DNA of 64,000 bases from Colwellia psychrerythraea 34H. Lineage in GTDB: Bacteria > Pseudomonadota > Gammaproteobacteria > Enterobacterales > Alteromonadaceae. The stretch lies in contig NC_003910.7 of the NCBI RefSeq assembly GCF_000012325.1, positions 1,674,001-1,738,000 of the forward strand. The letters run 5' to 3'. Under the pieces are notes generated by a model, which saw only the letters and a program-made list of their open reading frames with translations, was not told where the DNA came from and made no database searches. A program made the translations under genes and the position numbers. Below, in pieces: positions 8,138-15,579 of this stretch (positions are counted from its first letter, which is position 1; each line of letters opens with the position of its first letter).

Positions 8138-10172
8138 AACCCCACTTATTCAAGTCTGACTCTGTAGGAGGGTTTTCATGCTCATCAAACAATTTACTTT
8201 GAAGGTCATTCTCGATGTTGTGTTCTTTCCTTTTATTACGCCTTTTCATAAAGAAGTTTGCAGTAGAGTTAACAGGAACAGACGTGTTAAATATCGCATT
8301 GCTTGCCTGAATCATTGCACTTAAGCTCGGTACTATCTGATTGTCTAAGTCAAATGCTTCTACTTTACGCTTTTGAAAATCTTCTTCTTTAGTCTCTTCA
8401 GCTTTATTTTTCTTTTCCTTTTTCTTTTTATCTAACGGCGCATCAGTTTCAGTAGGAGGAAAGTAAGGCTTCTCAACCTTAACTGGTTTATCCGTTCCAA
8501 ATGGTATTTCAGAGTCCATTTCTAGATGAGTAATACGCTCTGGATAAATAACTACAGTACCTTGGCCTGTCGGGTTTTGACCAACCACTTTGATTGTCCT
8601 AACATCCCAGCGACTATGATAAACGTTTACAATTATCTCTTTGTGGCCCTTGGTACTTAACTCGTTATGAAGATCTTTCAGTTCCTCATGCTGATAAAAT
8701 GCATTATCAAAATAGACGGTGCCTGTCTCATAAAGCGTTCTATCAACAGAAGTAGACGACAACATAAACGCATAATTTAAATCATTCACTGTCAATTTAG
8801 GAGGGTTTTGCTCAGCAATACCTTCATTCCATACTTGCTGAGGAGTTCTACCACCAAGTTCAGGTTGCGTGGTGTTTATATATTGGCTTAAATAGATATT
8901 TAAACACCTTAAGAACTCACTCTTCTTCATGACAGCTCGGTCTTTCTGCGTTTTATGAACTCGATAATCCTCAGAATCAGGTAAGTAACCAGGTATGCCT
9001 GTTACTTGAACCTTATTTCCTTTGGTATCAGTATACACATGTGAAAAATTACGAAAAAAATTCTTTTCCCAAATATTGAATAAACCCTCAATATGACCTT
9101 TACCCCATGGGGTATGTGGTGACAACGTGTGATATTTAACTTTGCTGTTATGATAAACTTCGCGAGTATTTGTAGCTCTTGCGCCACCACTATTATCACC
9201 CACGATACAATAGGGGATACCATTCGCATTTAAAGTTGGGCAAGTTCCTGTGATTATCTCCCTAAATAATCTTTGGTAATCTTCCGAGCTCTCGCCTTTG
9301 CCAAACTTTACATAAACGCCCATTGGGTAGTTGGATTTACAATCTACTGCTGCAAAAAGTTGCACTCCTTCTGTTGTCTTGCCGTTATCGTCTAATAGCG
9401 AAAGGTTATAGGGAGAGGCATCTTGTTCAACACGCTCTAAGACCCTTTCAACTTTCATTTTTCCTTTATATCTATAGGCTTTACGTCGTTTTTCAGCATC
9501 ACTTCCTGTAGCAAACACCTTTATTACATCGAGTATTTCGTTTCGTCTTCGAATAAATGTTGAGTAAGAGACAGGTTCTTCGTCAGAATTTTCAAAATAT
9601 TCATCTTTAGAGTAACTACTATGTGCTTCGCTTACACTATCGCTAAAGGTATCCTTTGTTAAGAATACAGTTTCTAAATGTTTAAAAATCAGCTCTTCTT
9701 GTCGTTCTGAAATTCGCTTTCTTACTACAGGGTCTTGACCAACAGACTTGGCAATATTTTTTGTTTTCTTGTACTCACGCCACCACTCACAAACTGTTGA
9801 GTGGGCCCAGATTGTTTCAGTTTCACCATATAGCTTGAGTAGTTGTTGTTTAAGTAGTTCATAAGTTATTTCAGAGGTCGCTTTATGACCATTAATGACC
9901 AATTCTTCCAAGATATTTAAGGTATGCTTCCTTTTTTCAACGTGACGCTTAATGCGGTTTGTAAGGATAACCTCATCATTAGCAGCGGGCGCTGCCGTTA
10001 TCACATCGTCATTCAAGTTACTGGTAAAATAATCACGAGAAACATAGTAAGCATTTTGTGTGTTAGCGACCTCTTCGAACCCAATTTTTTCATTTTTATC
10101 TTGGATAACTCGACACAGCCCATGATTGGGAATATTGAATTCACGATACTTGAACGAAGGTCTGGAGCTCAT
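8115..10172 (-). CDS. tnsB: TnsB-like DDE transposase
   Basis: 685 residues, close to Tn7 TnsB (702). Helix-turn-helix regions at about 75-210 should bind the transposon ends. The catalytic integrase-like core follows, with D251 (EQDASPYNL), D326 (VGDNSGG) and E362 (GHIEGLF); the 35-residue spacing between the last two is typical. A beta-barrel-like region follows, and the C-terminal tail (about 575-685) is charged, with a KKKKEKKNK block, where TnsB proteins contact TnsC. The start ATG overlaps the tnsA stop (TAATG), so the two subunits of the transposase are translationally coupled. All catalytic residues are present, so it looks functional. Confidence 0.9.
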   Translation of the reverse strand: MSSRPSFKYREFNIPNHGLCRVIQDKNEKIGFEEVANTQNAYYVSRDYFTSNLNDDVITAAPAANDEVILTNRIKRHVEKRKHTLNILEELVINGHKATSEITYELLKQQLLKLYGETETIWAHSTVCEWWREYKKTKNIAKSVGQDPVVRKRISERQEELIFKHLETVFLTKDTFSDSVSEAHSSYSKDEYFENSDEEPVSYSTFIRRRNEILDVIKVFATGSDAEKRRKAYRYKGKMKVERVLERVEQDASPYNLSLLDDNGKTTEGVQLFAAVDCKSNYPMGVYVKFGKGESSEDYQRLFREIITGTCPTLNANGIPYCIVGDNSGGARATNTREVYHNSKVKYHTLSPHTPWGKGHIEGLFNIWEKNFFRNFSHVYTDTKGNKVQVTGIPGYLPDSEDYRVHKTQKDRAVMKKSEFLRCLNIYLSQYINTTQPELGGRTPQQVWNEGIAEQNPPKLTVNDLNYAFMLSSTSVDRTLYETGTVYFDNAFYQHEELKDLHNELSTKGHKEIIVNVYHSRWDVRTIKVVGQNPTGQGTVVIYPERITHLEMDSEIPFGTDKPVKVEKPYFPPTETDAPLDKKKKEKKNKAEETKEEDFQKRKVEAFDLDNQIVPSLSAMIQASNAIFNTSVPVNSTANFFMKRRNKRKEHNIENDLQSKLFDEHENPPTESDLNKWGYDEDIKT

Positions 10173-10777
10173 TATACTGTCGCTCTCGTTAAGGGGGTGT
10201 TTGCATTGATTTTTGTATACCAGTCAAAATCATATAAGCGTAACCACATTAAAACCCTCATAGAAAACCCTAATCCGAGCTGTTGCTTTAAGTGGTGTTC
10301 AGCTTCACCTAAAGTGATGTTTTGAGGAAAAAACCAGGCGACGCGTAATATATTATCAATGTCAGTGTCGGTCATACGGTTGTATTGAGATAAGTGCTCA
10401 ATATTTCTGATGTATTGAAAGTCTATCTCGTCGTTATATTTACACGTAAGTTCAGCACCAAGTTTCTCCTTAAAGCCCTCGGTAAATAGGGCAATTCGCG
10501 CTTTAAACTTCTCGCTTTTGTCTTCTCTAGAGTGTACTTCGATGAACTCGAATCTTCCATCTGTGTATTCAACTAAGAAGTCTGGCTGAAAATTTTTGCC
10601 CTTGTAGGCATATTTCCCTGGCTGCGAAGAGAAAGACTTAACTTTTGGGTCATTATCAAGCATCAAAACAAAGGCAGCTTCATGCGACGTTTGTGTCCAT
10701 AATTTTATTCCAAGCTTATGGCAATAAACATCGATTCTGCCTTTGTTTGCACAATAGAGATATTTTTTATCACCCAT
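10172..10777 (-). CDS. tnsA: TnsA-like endonuclease subunit
   Basis: 201 residues, shorter than Tn7 TnsA (273). TnsA cuts the 5' ends of the transposon so that movement is cut-and-paste. The N-terminal endonuclease fold is visible: E33 in SHEAAF and D66 in QPDFLVEYTDG align with Glu63 and Asp114 of Tn7 TnsA. The position of Lys132 (VKP) appears here as His82 (IEVHSRED), an odd substitution at a catalytic residue. A helical C-terminal part (about 115-190) should contact TnsC or TnsB. It is the first gene of the operon. Confidence 0.82.
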   Translation of the reverse strand: MGDKKYLYCANKGRIDVYCHKLGIKLWTQTSHEAAFVLMLDNDPKVKSFSSQPGKYAYKGKNFQPDFLVEYTDGRFEFIEVHSREDKSEKFKARIALFTEGFKEKLGAELTCKYNDEIDFQYIRNIEHLSQYNRMTDTDIDNILRVAWFFPQNITLGEAEHHLKQQLGLGFSMRVLMWLRLYDFDWYTKINANTPLTRATV

Positions 10778-11226
10778 CTTATTACCCTCTTTAGTTAGTG
10801 GCTTTTTTATACAATTACATTTTTCCTAAAACAAAAGTAAGTCCAATAAGTGTAGCTTTATTGCGTTACGTTTAAAGGTTGCCCCAGTGAGTCTCGGTTC
10901 GAGCTTTGACTGTAAAGGGCACTTTCTGTGTTTTAAAACTACAGTTGAAAAGGGAGTAAATCGTTAAAAATTGGATTTGTAAAGCTGGGTGAAAAATAGA
11001 CGGAAAATGGCTACGATTGAGTTTGTATATATATATCAAACGGTAATGCTTTTAAGTTTTAATTAATTAAGTATTTTTTAAAACGTGTTAGACTCTGCTT
11101 TTAAAAAAAATATTTTAAAATATACCTCTTTATATTCATGTTCTTACATAGCTATTAGGAATAAAGAACAAATTTTTTAATCTGAAATATTCTATATACC
11201 TAAAGGTATATGTTGGTGGTTAGGTA
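10778..11226. other. Gene-free region upstream of tnsA
   Basis: About 450 bp between divergent tnsA and the gene at 11227. In Tn7 the right end lies beside tnsA, so an element end is expected here, but I could not pick out repeated 20-bp transposase sites or a TGT terminus. The sequence is AT-rich with long A and T runs at 11060-11130. A palindrome near 11200 is listed separately. Confidence 0.4.
11194..11211. promoter_or_regulatory. Palindromic operator-like site
   Basis: ATATACC-TAAA-GGTATAT, an inverted repeat ending 15 bases before the start codon at 11227. It is placed to act as an operator for that gene; the binding protein is unknown. Confidence 0.45.
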
Positions 11227-11697
11227 ATGAACAAAGTTTGTACATTCAGAGTCCATTCAAAATTAGTAGAAGACTTTAATACCTTAACTAAACAATATGG
11301 CTTGGTTAAGAAAGTGTGGTTTTGCTTATTTTTAGACAAAGAACTGACTCATGTTAAGAGAGAATTTAAGCACAAAGGTAAAAACTACCCTGAAGCAGTT
11401 AAGCATCAATTTGATACACGTAAATTATTCTCATCTAAGCATAAACAATTAAAAATCTCCGGCGATGAAGAGTTATTCGAAAGGCTAGACTTGTTTTGTG
11501 AAGATAAAAACATTGTTCGTGAAGTTTTTGTTGAGCACGTCTTAAAAATCATCTGTTACGGTAGTAGTGATTTTCATACAGGGCTTACTCGTAATTCCCC
11601 TTTGCATGCATTAGACGGTTTTCTTAATAGTTATGATAAAACGTTGAAAGAGTCTGAAACACGATTTGATAGATTATTTGTTCGGTATAAGAGGTAA
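11227..11697 (+). CDS. Unknown small basic protein beside the Tn7-like operon
   Basis: 156 residues, rich in Lys, Phe and Leu, with no family I recognise. The opening NKVCTFRVHSKLVEDFNTLTK resembles the strand-plus-helix start of ribbon-helix-helix repressors and a second similar stretch (KQLKISGDEELFERLDLF) follows, so two such modules are possible; this is speculative. It is divergent from tnsA across 450 bp, has a palindrome directly upstream and a hairpin terminator downstream. A transposon regulator is one reading; an unrelated accessory gene is another. Confidence 0.5.
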   Translation: MNKVCTFRVHSKLVEDFNTLTKQYGLVKKVWFCLFLDKELTHVKREFKHKGKNYPEAVKHQFDTRKLFSSKHKQLKISGDEELFERLDLFCEDKNIVREVFVEHVLKIICYGSSDFHTGLTRNSPLHALDGFLNSYDKTLKESETRFDRLFVRYKR

Positions 11698-11709
11698 ATA
11701 TACCGCAGG

Positions 11710-11736
11710 AGAGCTCAAATTTATTGAGCTCTATAA
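11710..11736 (+). terminator. Hairpin terminator
   Basis: AGAGCTCAA and TTGAGCTCT form a perfect 9-bp stem with a 5-base loop, 13 bases after the stop of the preceding gene. The following sequence (ATAAAAAC) is not a T run on this strand, so termination may be weak. Confidence 0.45.
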
Positions 11737-11774
11737 AAACAGCCTTATGTAAAAGTAGGGCGATGTAAGTCTCA

Positions 11775-12503
11775 TTAGTGACAGTGTTGCTTCATTATTT
11801 TATCGTAAATCACTTGCTCTTTGTTGCTCAGCTCTAAGTTGTATGCCTTATAAACCCTGATAAATCGAGATATATACTGGCACTGATTCGCTGGCGGTAA
11901 CCACGCATTTAACCCCTTAGATCCCTTTTGCCTATTTAACCTAGCTTCTACACTCAAAAGATTTGCAGGGTCATTTGCAAATTTCACTCGCTTGGCTTTA
12001 GTCCAGTGATTTGCACCGTGAACCCACGCCCACTTCAGCGATACAATATGGTCAATATCTATCTCAGAGGCTGCATATATAGTCTTCCCTGAAAAGGGTG
12101 AAATCCACTTTCCCGATACTACCTCACATTCCTTTGTTGTTTTAAACCGAACAGGCGACAAGGAATAAGCGATGAGTGTTTCCATTCTTGAATTCTGACA
12201 GTCTTTGTTACTGTCAGCCCAGCCATGCCCAAACATCTTTCGTGAATAATTTGACGATATAGTTGATTGTTTCTGAGTGTTAGCGGGAGTAGAGGAAGAA
12301 TTTTTAGGTAGTCGACCACCAGATTCGATACACGACGCTAAACTAATAAACGAAGTAAAATTCTTGGTACGTTTGTAATATGGGCTTTTTAGGTCGTGGC
12401 ATATACCTGATTTGGATTTTTTAATTGTTTCAGCGTTAGCTTCAGGTAAGAGTAAAATAAGGCTGAGCAGTACACAGGGGAATAATAAGTTTTTGAGTGT
12501 CAT
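11775..12503 (-). CDS. Secreted HNH-family nuclease (DUF1524-like)
   Basis: 242 residues from ATG 12503, which opens a hydrophobic signal (LKNLLFPCVLLSLILLLPEANA). The frame extends 30 residues further to ATG 12593, but that part is charged and would precede the signal. The C-terminal half carries IDIDHIVSLKWAW, NDPANLLSVEARLNRQKGSK and a final helix, the His/Asn arrangement of secreted HNH endonucleases of the DUF1524 (GmrSD C-terminal) type. Two Cys near the N-terminus (GICHDL, LASCIES) fit a periplasmic location. It faces away from umuD and toward the unknown gene. Likely role is extracellular or periplasmic DNA degradation. Confidence 0.75.
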   Translation of the reverse strand: MTLKNLLFPCVLLSLILLLPEANAETIKKSKSGICHDLKSPYYKRTKNFTSFISLASCIESGGRLPKNSSSTPANTQKQSTISSNYSRKMFGHGWADSNKDCQNSRMETLIAYSLSPVRFKTTKECEVVSGKWISPFSGKTIYAASEIDIDHIVSLKWAWVHGANHWTKAKRVKFANDPANLLSVEARLNRQKGSKGLNAWLPPANQCQYISRFIRVYKAYNLELSNKEQVIYDKIMKQHCH

Positions 12504-12593
12504 GTTATAAGTACCGAATAAATGTTTTGGTTTGGCAGTAATGTTTAGAGAGATATCTTTGGCTTCTAGGTCTTCTCTTGCTAATAAGTTCAT

Positions 12594-12770
12594 AGAAACT
12601 CACGTTGAAAACCCACAGGAACTAAAACCAACCTAATAACGCCCAACTTACCTTAATACTATTTAACATCAAAGTATTAAGTCTAATTCACCAGCAATAC
12701 TTTACTGCGCTATTGTTTTTAGTAATACCTAATTGATGATCGCACTTCAAAATATAGCCAAAAAACACTA
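12594..12770. other. Short intergenic region with a hairpin
   Basis: Between the divergent nuclease and umuD. It contains CTTAATACT and AGTATTAAG (9-bp arms, 12-base loop) at about 12654-12683. On the minus strand 12631-12644 reads GGGCGTTATTAGG, like the last bases of an attC, but without the stem expected of one. Confidence 0.4.
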
Positions 12771-12790
12771 TACTGTATTTATGTACAGTA
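12771..12790 (+). promoter_or_regulatory. LexA (SOS) box of umuDC
   Basis: CTGT-ATTTATGT-ACAG flanked by TA on each side, a near-consensus gammaproteobacterial LexA box, 15 bases before the umuD start. It predicts DNA-damage-induced expression of umuDC. Confidence 0.92.
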
Positions 12791-12805
12791 TAGCGTTGGT
12801 TTTTT

Positions 12806-13219
12806 ATGAAAGTAATACCCGTTTACATTGAAGCAGGAATATCCGGCTTTGAATCACCCGCAGCAGAATATCGAGAACTAAATCTCTCATTAGAGGAGTT
12901 ACTTCTTCAGCACCCTAATGCGACTTTCTTTGGTCTCGCTAATGGACGCTCAATGGAAGGCAGAGGGATTTTTAATGGCGATGTGCTTGTTGTTGATAGG
13001 GTGGAGCATATTAGTAATGGCTCTGTCATTGTAGCAAATTTTAATGGGTGCTTTGTGTGCAAAATAATTGATACCGATAATGCATTATTGTTATCTGCCT
13101 CTGACGAACACAAGCCCATTAAAATAAGCGAAAGCGATGACTTTCAAATAGAAGGAGTAGTAAATGTTTCCTTCAGGTTGCACAAAAAACTCCCCGTACT
13201 GCTGTCATGTTTGGGTTAG
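12806..13219 (+). CDS. umuD: UmuD-like SOS mutagenesis peptidase
   Basis: 137 residues, S24 family. After RecA-stimulated self-cleavage UmuD' joins UmuC to form polymerase V. The catalytic Ser is S49 in GRSMEG and the Lys is K86 in FVCKII. The cleavage motif GFESPAAEY matches GFPSPAADY of E. coli UmuD, but the residue before the scissile Gly is Ser (S13-G14) in place of Cys or Ala. The N-terminal arm removed by cleavage would be only 13 residues, against 24 in E. coli. The gene overlaps umuC by 13 bases and is preceded by an SOS box. Confidence 0.92.
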   Translation: MKVIPVYIEAGISGFESPAAEYRELNLSLEELLLQHPNATFFGLANGRSMEGRGIFNGDVLVVDRVEHISNGSVIVANFNGCFVCKIIDTDNALLLSASDEHKPIKISESDDFQIEGVVNVSFRLHKKLPVLLSCLG

Positions 13220-14460
13220 TTGATGCTGTTTCTTTCTATGCACGTGCAGAGAAGGTTTTTGACCCAAGCATTAGGCATAAACCTGTTGTCGTTTTAACGA
13301 ATAACGACGGCTGTATTTGTGCTGTCTGTCCTATTGCGAGGCAGCTAGGTGTACCTAAATTTGTCCCCTATTTTAAGGTTAAGTCTTTTCTAGCAAAGCA
13401 CGGTGTCGTTGTTCGTTCTTCAAACTATGAACTGTATGCAGACCTAAGTGAAAGAATGATGAATGTTATTGCGCGTTACTCAGATAACCATTATGTCTAT
13501 TCTATTGATGAATCATTCTTACATTTCAAAAACTTTAGCTGTGTTGATAACTGGCACGAATACGGCCATGTAATACGTAAGGCGGTGTGGCGAGAAACAC
13601 GTTTACCCGTTGGTGTTGGTTTCGGTGCAACCTTAACATTAGCCAAAGCAGCGAATCATGCCTCTAAAAAGCTGTCAGGTTTTGATGGTGTCGCTGTGAT
13701 AGATGATAAAGCCTCTCGTAAAGAAATCCTCTCTAGAATGTCGCTCACTGAGGTTTGGGGTATTGGCTCCAAGTTGGGTAAACGGCTAAGTATATTAGGG
13801 CTTAAAAATGGCTGGGATTTAGCTAATCAATCACCTAAAGCAATGCGAGGTCAGTTCGGTGTGGTCGTTGAACGTACAGTGAATGAACTGAACGGCATGC
13901 CGTGCTTACAATGGGATGAAATAGGGCAAGACAAACAAGAGATATTTTCTACACGTAGTTTTGGGCAACGAGTAACCGACGGTCATGCACTCAAAGCTGC
14001 ACTATCAAGTCACGCCAGTATTGTAGGGGCAAAAGTTAGACGACAAGGCTCTTTGATTAAACGCTTAGTTATTTTTGCATCAAGTTCGCCACATGATGAC
14101 AGTTACTATAAAAAATCGGTCATTTATGAGTTTCCCATTGCGACTGACAATATCTTAAAGCTAGTCGGTGCTATTTCTTACGTATTTGATAATATTTATA
14201 GACAAGGTGTTAGCTTTTATCGCTGTGGAGTAGGTGGCGTTGAATTAGAGAATAGTCAATTTCAGCAACAAGATATGTTTAGTCTTAGTGTGAATAACCC
14301 GCCTTTAATGAAATGCTATGACCAAATAAATCATCGTTATGGTCGTGGGGCTGTTGAAGTGGCTATCGCTGAAAAAAATGAAAAGTGGGCCATGAGGCGA
14401 AACTTCTTATCACCTCGCTCTACGAGTAACTGGTCAGAAATACCTAAGATAAACTGTTGA
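13207..14460 (+). CDS. umuC: UmuC, catalytic subunit of DNA polymerase V
   Basis: 417 residues, similar in length to E. coli UmuC (422). A Y-family polymerase for error-prone translesion synthesis. Catalytic acidic residues are D6 (LVDAVSF) and D101-E102 (YSIDESF). Family blocks VVVLTNNDGC, SSNYELYADLSERM, VGVGFGATLTLAKAANHASKK, VWGIG and the C-terminal MRRNFLSPRSTS are all present. Translation is coupled to umuD by overlap. It is followed after 7 bases by the beginning of a SRAP gene that stops abruptly, so the operon was probably longer. The operon may have arrived with the transposon block. Confidence 0.95.
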   Translation: MFGLVDAVSFYARAEKVFDPSIRHKPVVVLTNNDGCICAVCPIARQLGVPKFVPYFKVKSFLAKHGVVVRSSNYELYADLSERMMNVIARYSDNHYVYSIDESFLHFKNFSCVDNWHEYGHVIRKAVWRETRLPVGVGFGATLTLAKAANHASKKLSGFDGVAVIDDKASRKEILSRMSLTEVWGIGSKLGKRLSILGLKNGWDLANQSPKAMRGQFGVVVERTVNELNGMPCLQWDEIGQDKQEIFSTRSFGQRVTDGHALKAALSSHASIVGAKVRRQGSLIKRLVIFASSSPHDDSYYKKSVIYEFPIATDNILKLVGAISYVFDNIYRQGVSFYRCGVGGVELENSQFQQQDMFSLSVNNPPLMKCYDQINHRYGRGAVEVAIAEKNEKWAMRRNFLSPRSTSNWSEIPKINC

Positions 14461-14467
14461 GCTTAAT

Positions 14468-14503
14468 ATGTGTGGTCGATTTATGGTTGGATTATATTTA
14501 TAA
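14468..14503 (+). pseudogene. Truncated start of a SRAP (YedK/HMCES-like) gene
   Basis: Seven bases after umuC, ATG at 14468 starts MCGRFMV, the hallmark N-terminus of SRAP proteins whose Cys2 crosslinks abasic sites in single-stranded DNA. The frame then leaves the family and stops after 11 residues. SRAP genes are often neighbours of SOS polymerases, so this looks like a three-gene SOS operon cut by a rearrangement close to 14490. The short match means it could be chance, but MCGRF directly after umuC makes that unlikely. Confidence 0.6.
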
Positions 14504-14589
14504 CGAATGTATATGCAGGCACGATAGTATGATCCAGTTATCAGGTATTTCTCTTTAGAAAACGTCCTACAATCTCATTTTATAAACTT

Positions 14590-14900
14590 CTCAAAAGTGC
14601 GCTAAGCGGAAGTTAGCTTCAAAATATTTGCGATATATTTTCTAATGAATTGACTGTGTCATATTACTGAGAAGTCTCAGTAATAAATAAAAATCAACAT
14701 TTCTAAACCCTAACTAATTGATATTATTTGAAATAGGCTTTAATTCTATGTTGGATATTACTGAGAAGTATCAGTAATATCCAAGACCTAACAAAAATAA
14801 AATATTTTTAGTTTATAAGGCACTGAAAATATGGGATATTAATACGAATTAAATTAAAGTTATGGGATGGACATTACTGAGAAGTCTCCATAATAAGCTG
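14590..14900 (+). repeat. 3' part of a punctuating repeat unit with three palindromes
   Basis: Begins near AGTGCGCTAAG and GATATATTTTCTAATGAATT, then carries palindromes at 14662-14685 (core TTACTGAGA-AGTCTCAGTAA), 14751-14784 (same core with TTGGATA/TATCCAA arms) and 14860-14895 (TTATGG...CCATAA arms), ending AATAAGCTG|TTATAAGG. The last junction opens the next cassette. It closely matches 21020-21316. Its 5' partner is probably at 4369. Confidence 0.8.
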
Positions 14901-14924
14901 TTATAAGGTCAATCGAGTTTGCAT

Positions 14925-15485
14925 ATGAATCCAATTAAAAGTTTAGCGACAGAACGTTTGATCTTAAGACAGTGGAAGAGCGAAGATAATATTCCGTTTG
15001 CAGAGTTAAACGCATGTAAAGATGTAATGGAATACTTTCCAAACACTTTAACTGAGATTGAAAGTACCAATTTAGCTTTAAAACTTTCGCAATTAATATC
15101 TGAACGTGGTTGGGGACTTTGGGCTGTAGAAGAAAAGCAATCGAATAAATTTATGGGTTTTGTTGGTTTACATAATTCACCCGCAGAACTTGAAATAAGT
15201 CCAGCAACAGAAATTGGCTGGCGTTTATCAAAAAAATTTTGGGGTAAAGGTTATGCTACAGAAGCTGCTGAGAAAGTTTTAGAGTTTGCATTTAGTGACT
15301 TAAATATTGCTAGTGTTGTTTCATTTACAGCAGTTGTGAATAAACCTTCGGTGAAAGTTATGGAGCGTATAAAAATGACCAATACAGAGCAAAACTTCCA
15401 ACACCCATTAGTTAATAATATTAAATTGAAAGAGCACGTTCTTTATAAAATAACAAAAGAAGAGTGGCTATCCAAAACCTTATAA
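14925..15485 (+). CDS. GNAT N-acetyltransferase, RimJ/RimL type (cassette gene)
   Basis: 186 residues. Opening TERLILRQWKSED and the acetyl-CoA loop region GWRLSKKFWGKGYATEAAEKVLEFAF are diagnostic of the RimJ/RimL-like group that acetylates protein N-termini or small amines. The substrate is unknown; cassette GNATs are often resistance-type enzymes, but nothing here shows that. ATG 14925 was chosen over TTG 14919. Cassette limits are 14900 to 15573, shown by the complementary ends GTTATAA and TTATAAC. Confidence 0.85.
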   Translation: MNPIKSLATERLILRQWKSEDNIPFAELNACKDVMEYFPNTLTEIESTNLALKLSQLISERGWGLWAVEEKQSNKFMGFVGLHNSPAELEISPATEIGWRLSKKFWGKGYATEAAEKVLEFAFSDLNIASVVSFTAVVNKPSVKVMERIKMTNTEQNFQHPLVNNIKLKEHVLYKITKEEWLSKTL

Positions 15486-15579
15486 CAAGGCATTTAAACG
15501 GAACTAAAACAGTTGGTTAGGTTCCGCTTCGCTCCACATTATAACCAACAATTTTAGTCCGCTTAATGCGGCGTTATCG
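15480..15579 (+). other. attC recombination site 3
   Basis: R'' TTATAAC exactly complements the cassette start GTTATAA at 14900. Long arms GGAACTAAAACAGTTGGTTA and TAACCAACAATTTTAGTCC pair with one bulge. It ends GGCG|TTATCGA, joining directly to a punctuating unit. Confidence 0.92.

Larger units (their letters stand above)
5890..10777 (-). mobile_element. Tn7-like transposition operon (tnsA-tnsB-tnsC-tniQ)
   Basis: Four overlapping minus-strand genes in the canonical Tn7 order encode an endonuclease (TnsA), a DDE transposase (TnsB), an AAA ATPase regulator (TnsC) and a TniQ/TnsD-family target selector. There is no tnsE, Cas gene or CRISPR array. The ends of the element were not found: neither 10778-11226 nor 5617-5889 shows an obvious array of 20-bp TnsB sites with TGT/ACA termini. 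The operon lies between two parts of a cassette-punctuating unit (4369 onward and 14600-14900), so the transposon, or a larger block carrying it, entered the cassette region. Confidence 0.85.

Noticed and set aside
9924..10325. Plus-strand 133-codon frame across tnsA/tnsB
   Set aside because: It lies opposite two well-conserved genes and shows no family likeness; an antisense shadow.
5890..10777. CRISPR-associated transposon
   Set aside because: The Tn7-like operon has no Cas genes and no repeat-spacer array was found in the surrounding sequence.
10778..11226. Right end of the Tn7-like element
   Set aside because: Expected here, but no repeated transposase sites or defined terminus could be read, so no end coordinate is given.
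12594..12770. Minus-strand attC next to the HNH nuclease
   Set aside because: GGGCGTTATTAGG looks like an attC end, but there are no paired GTTGG/CCAAC arms and no complementary R'' box after the gene.
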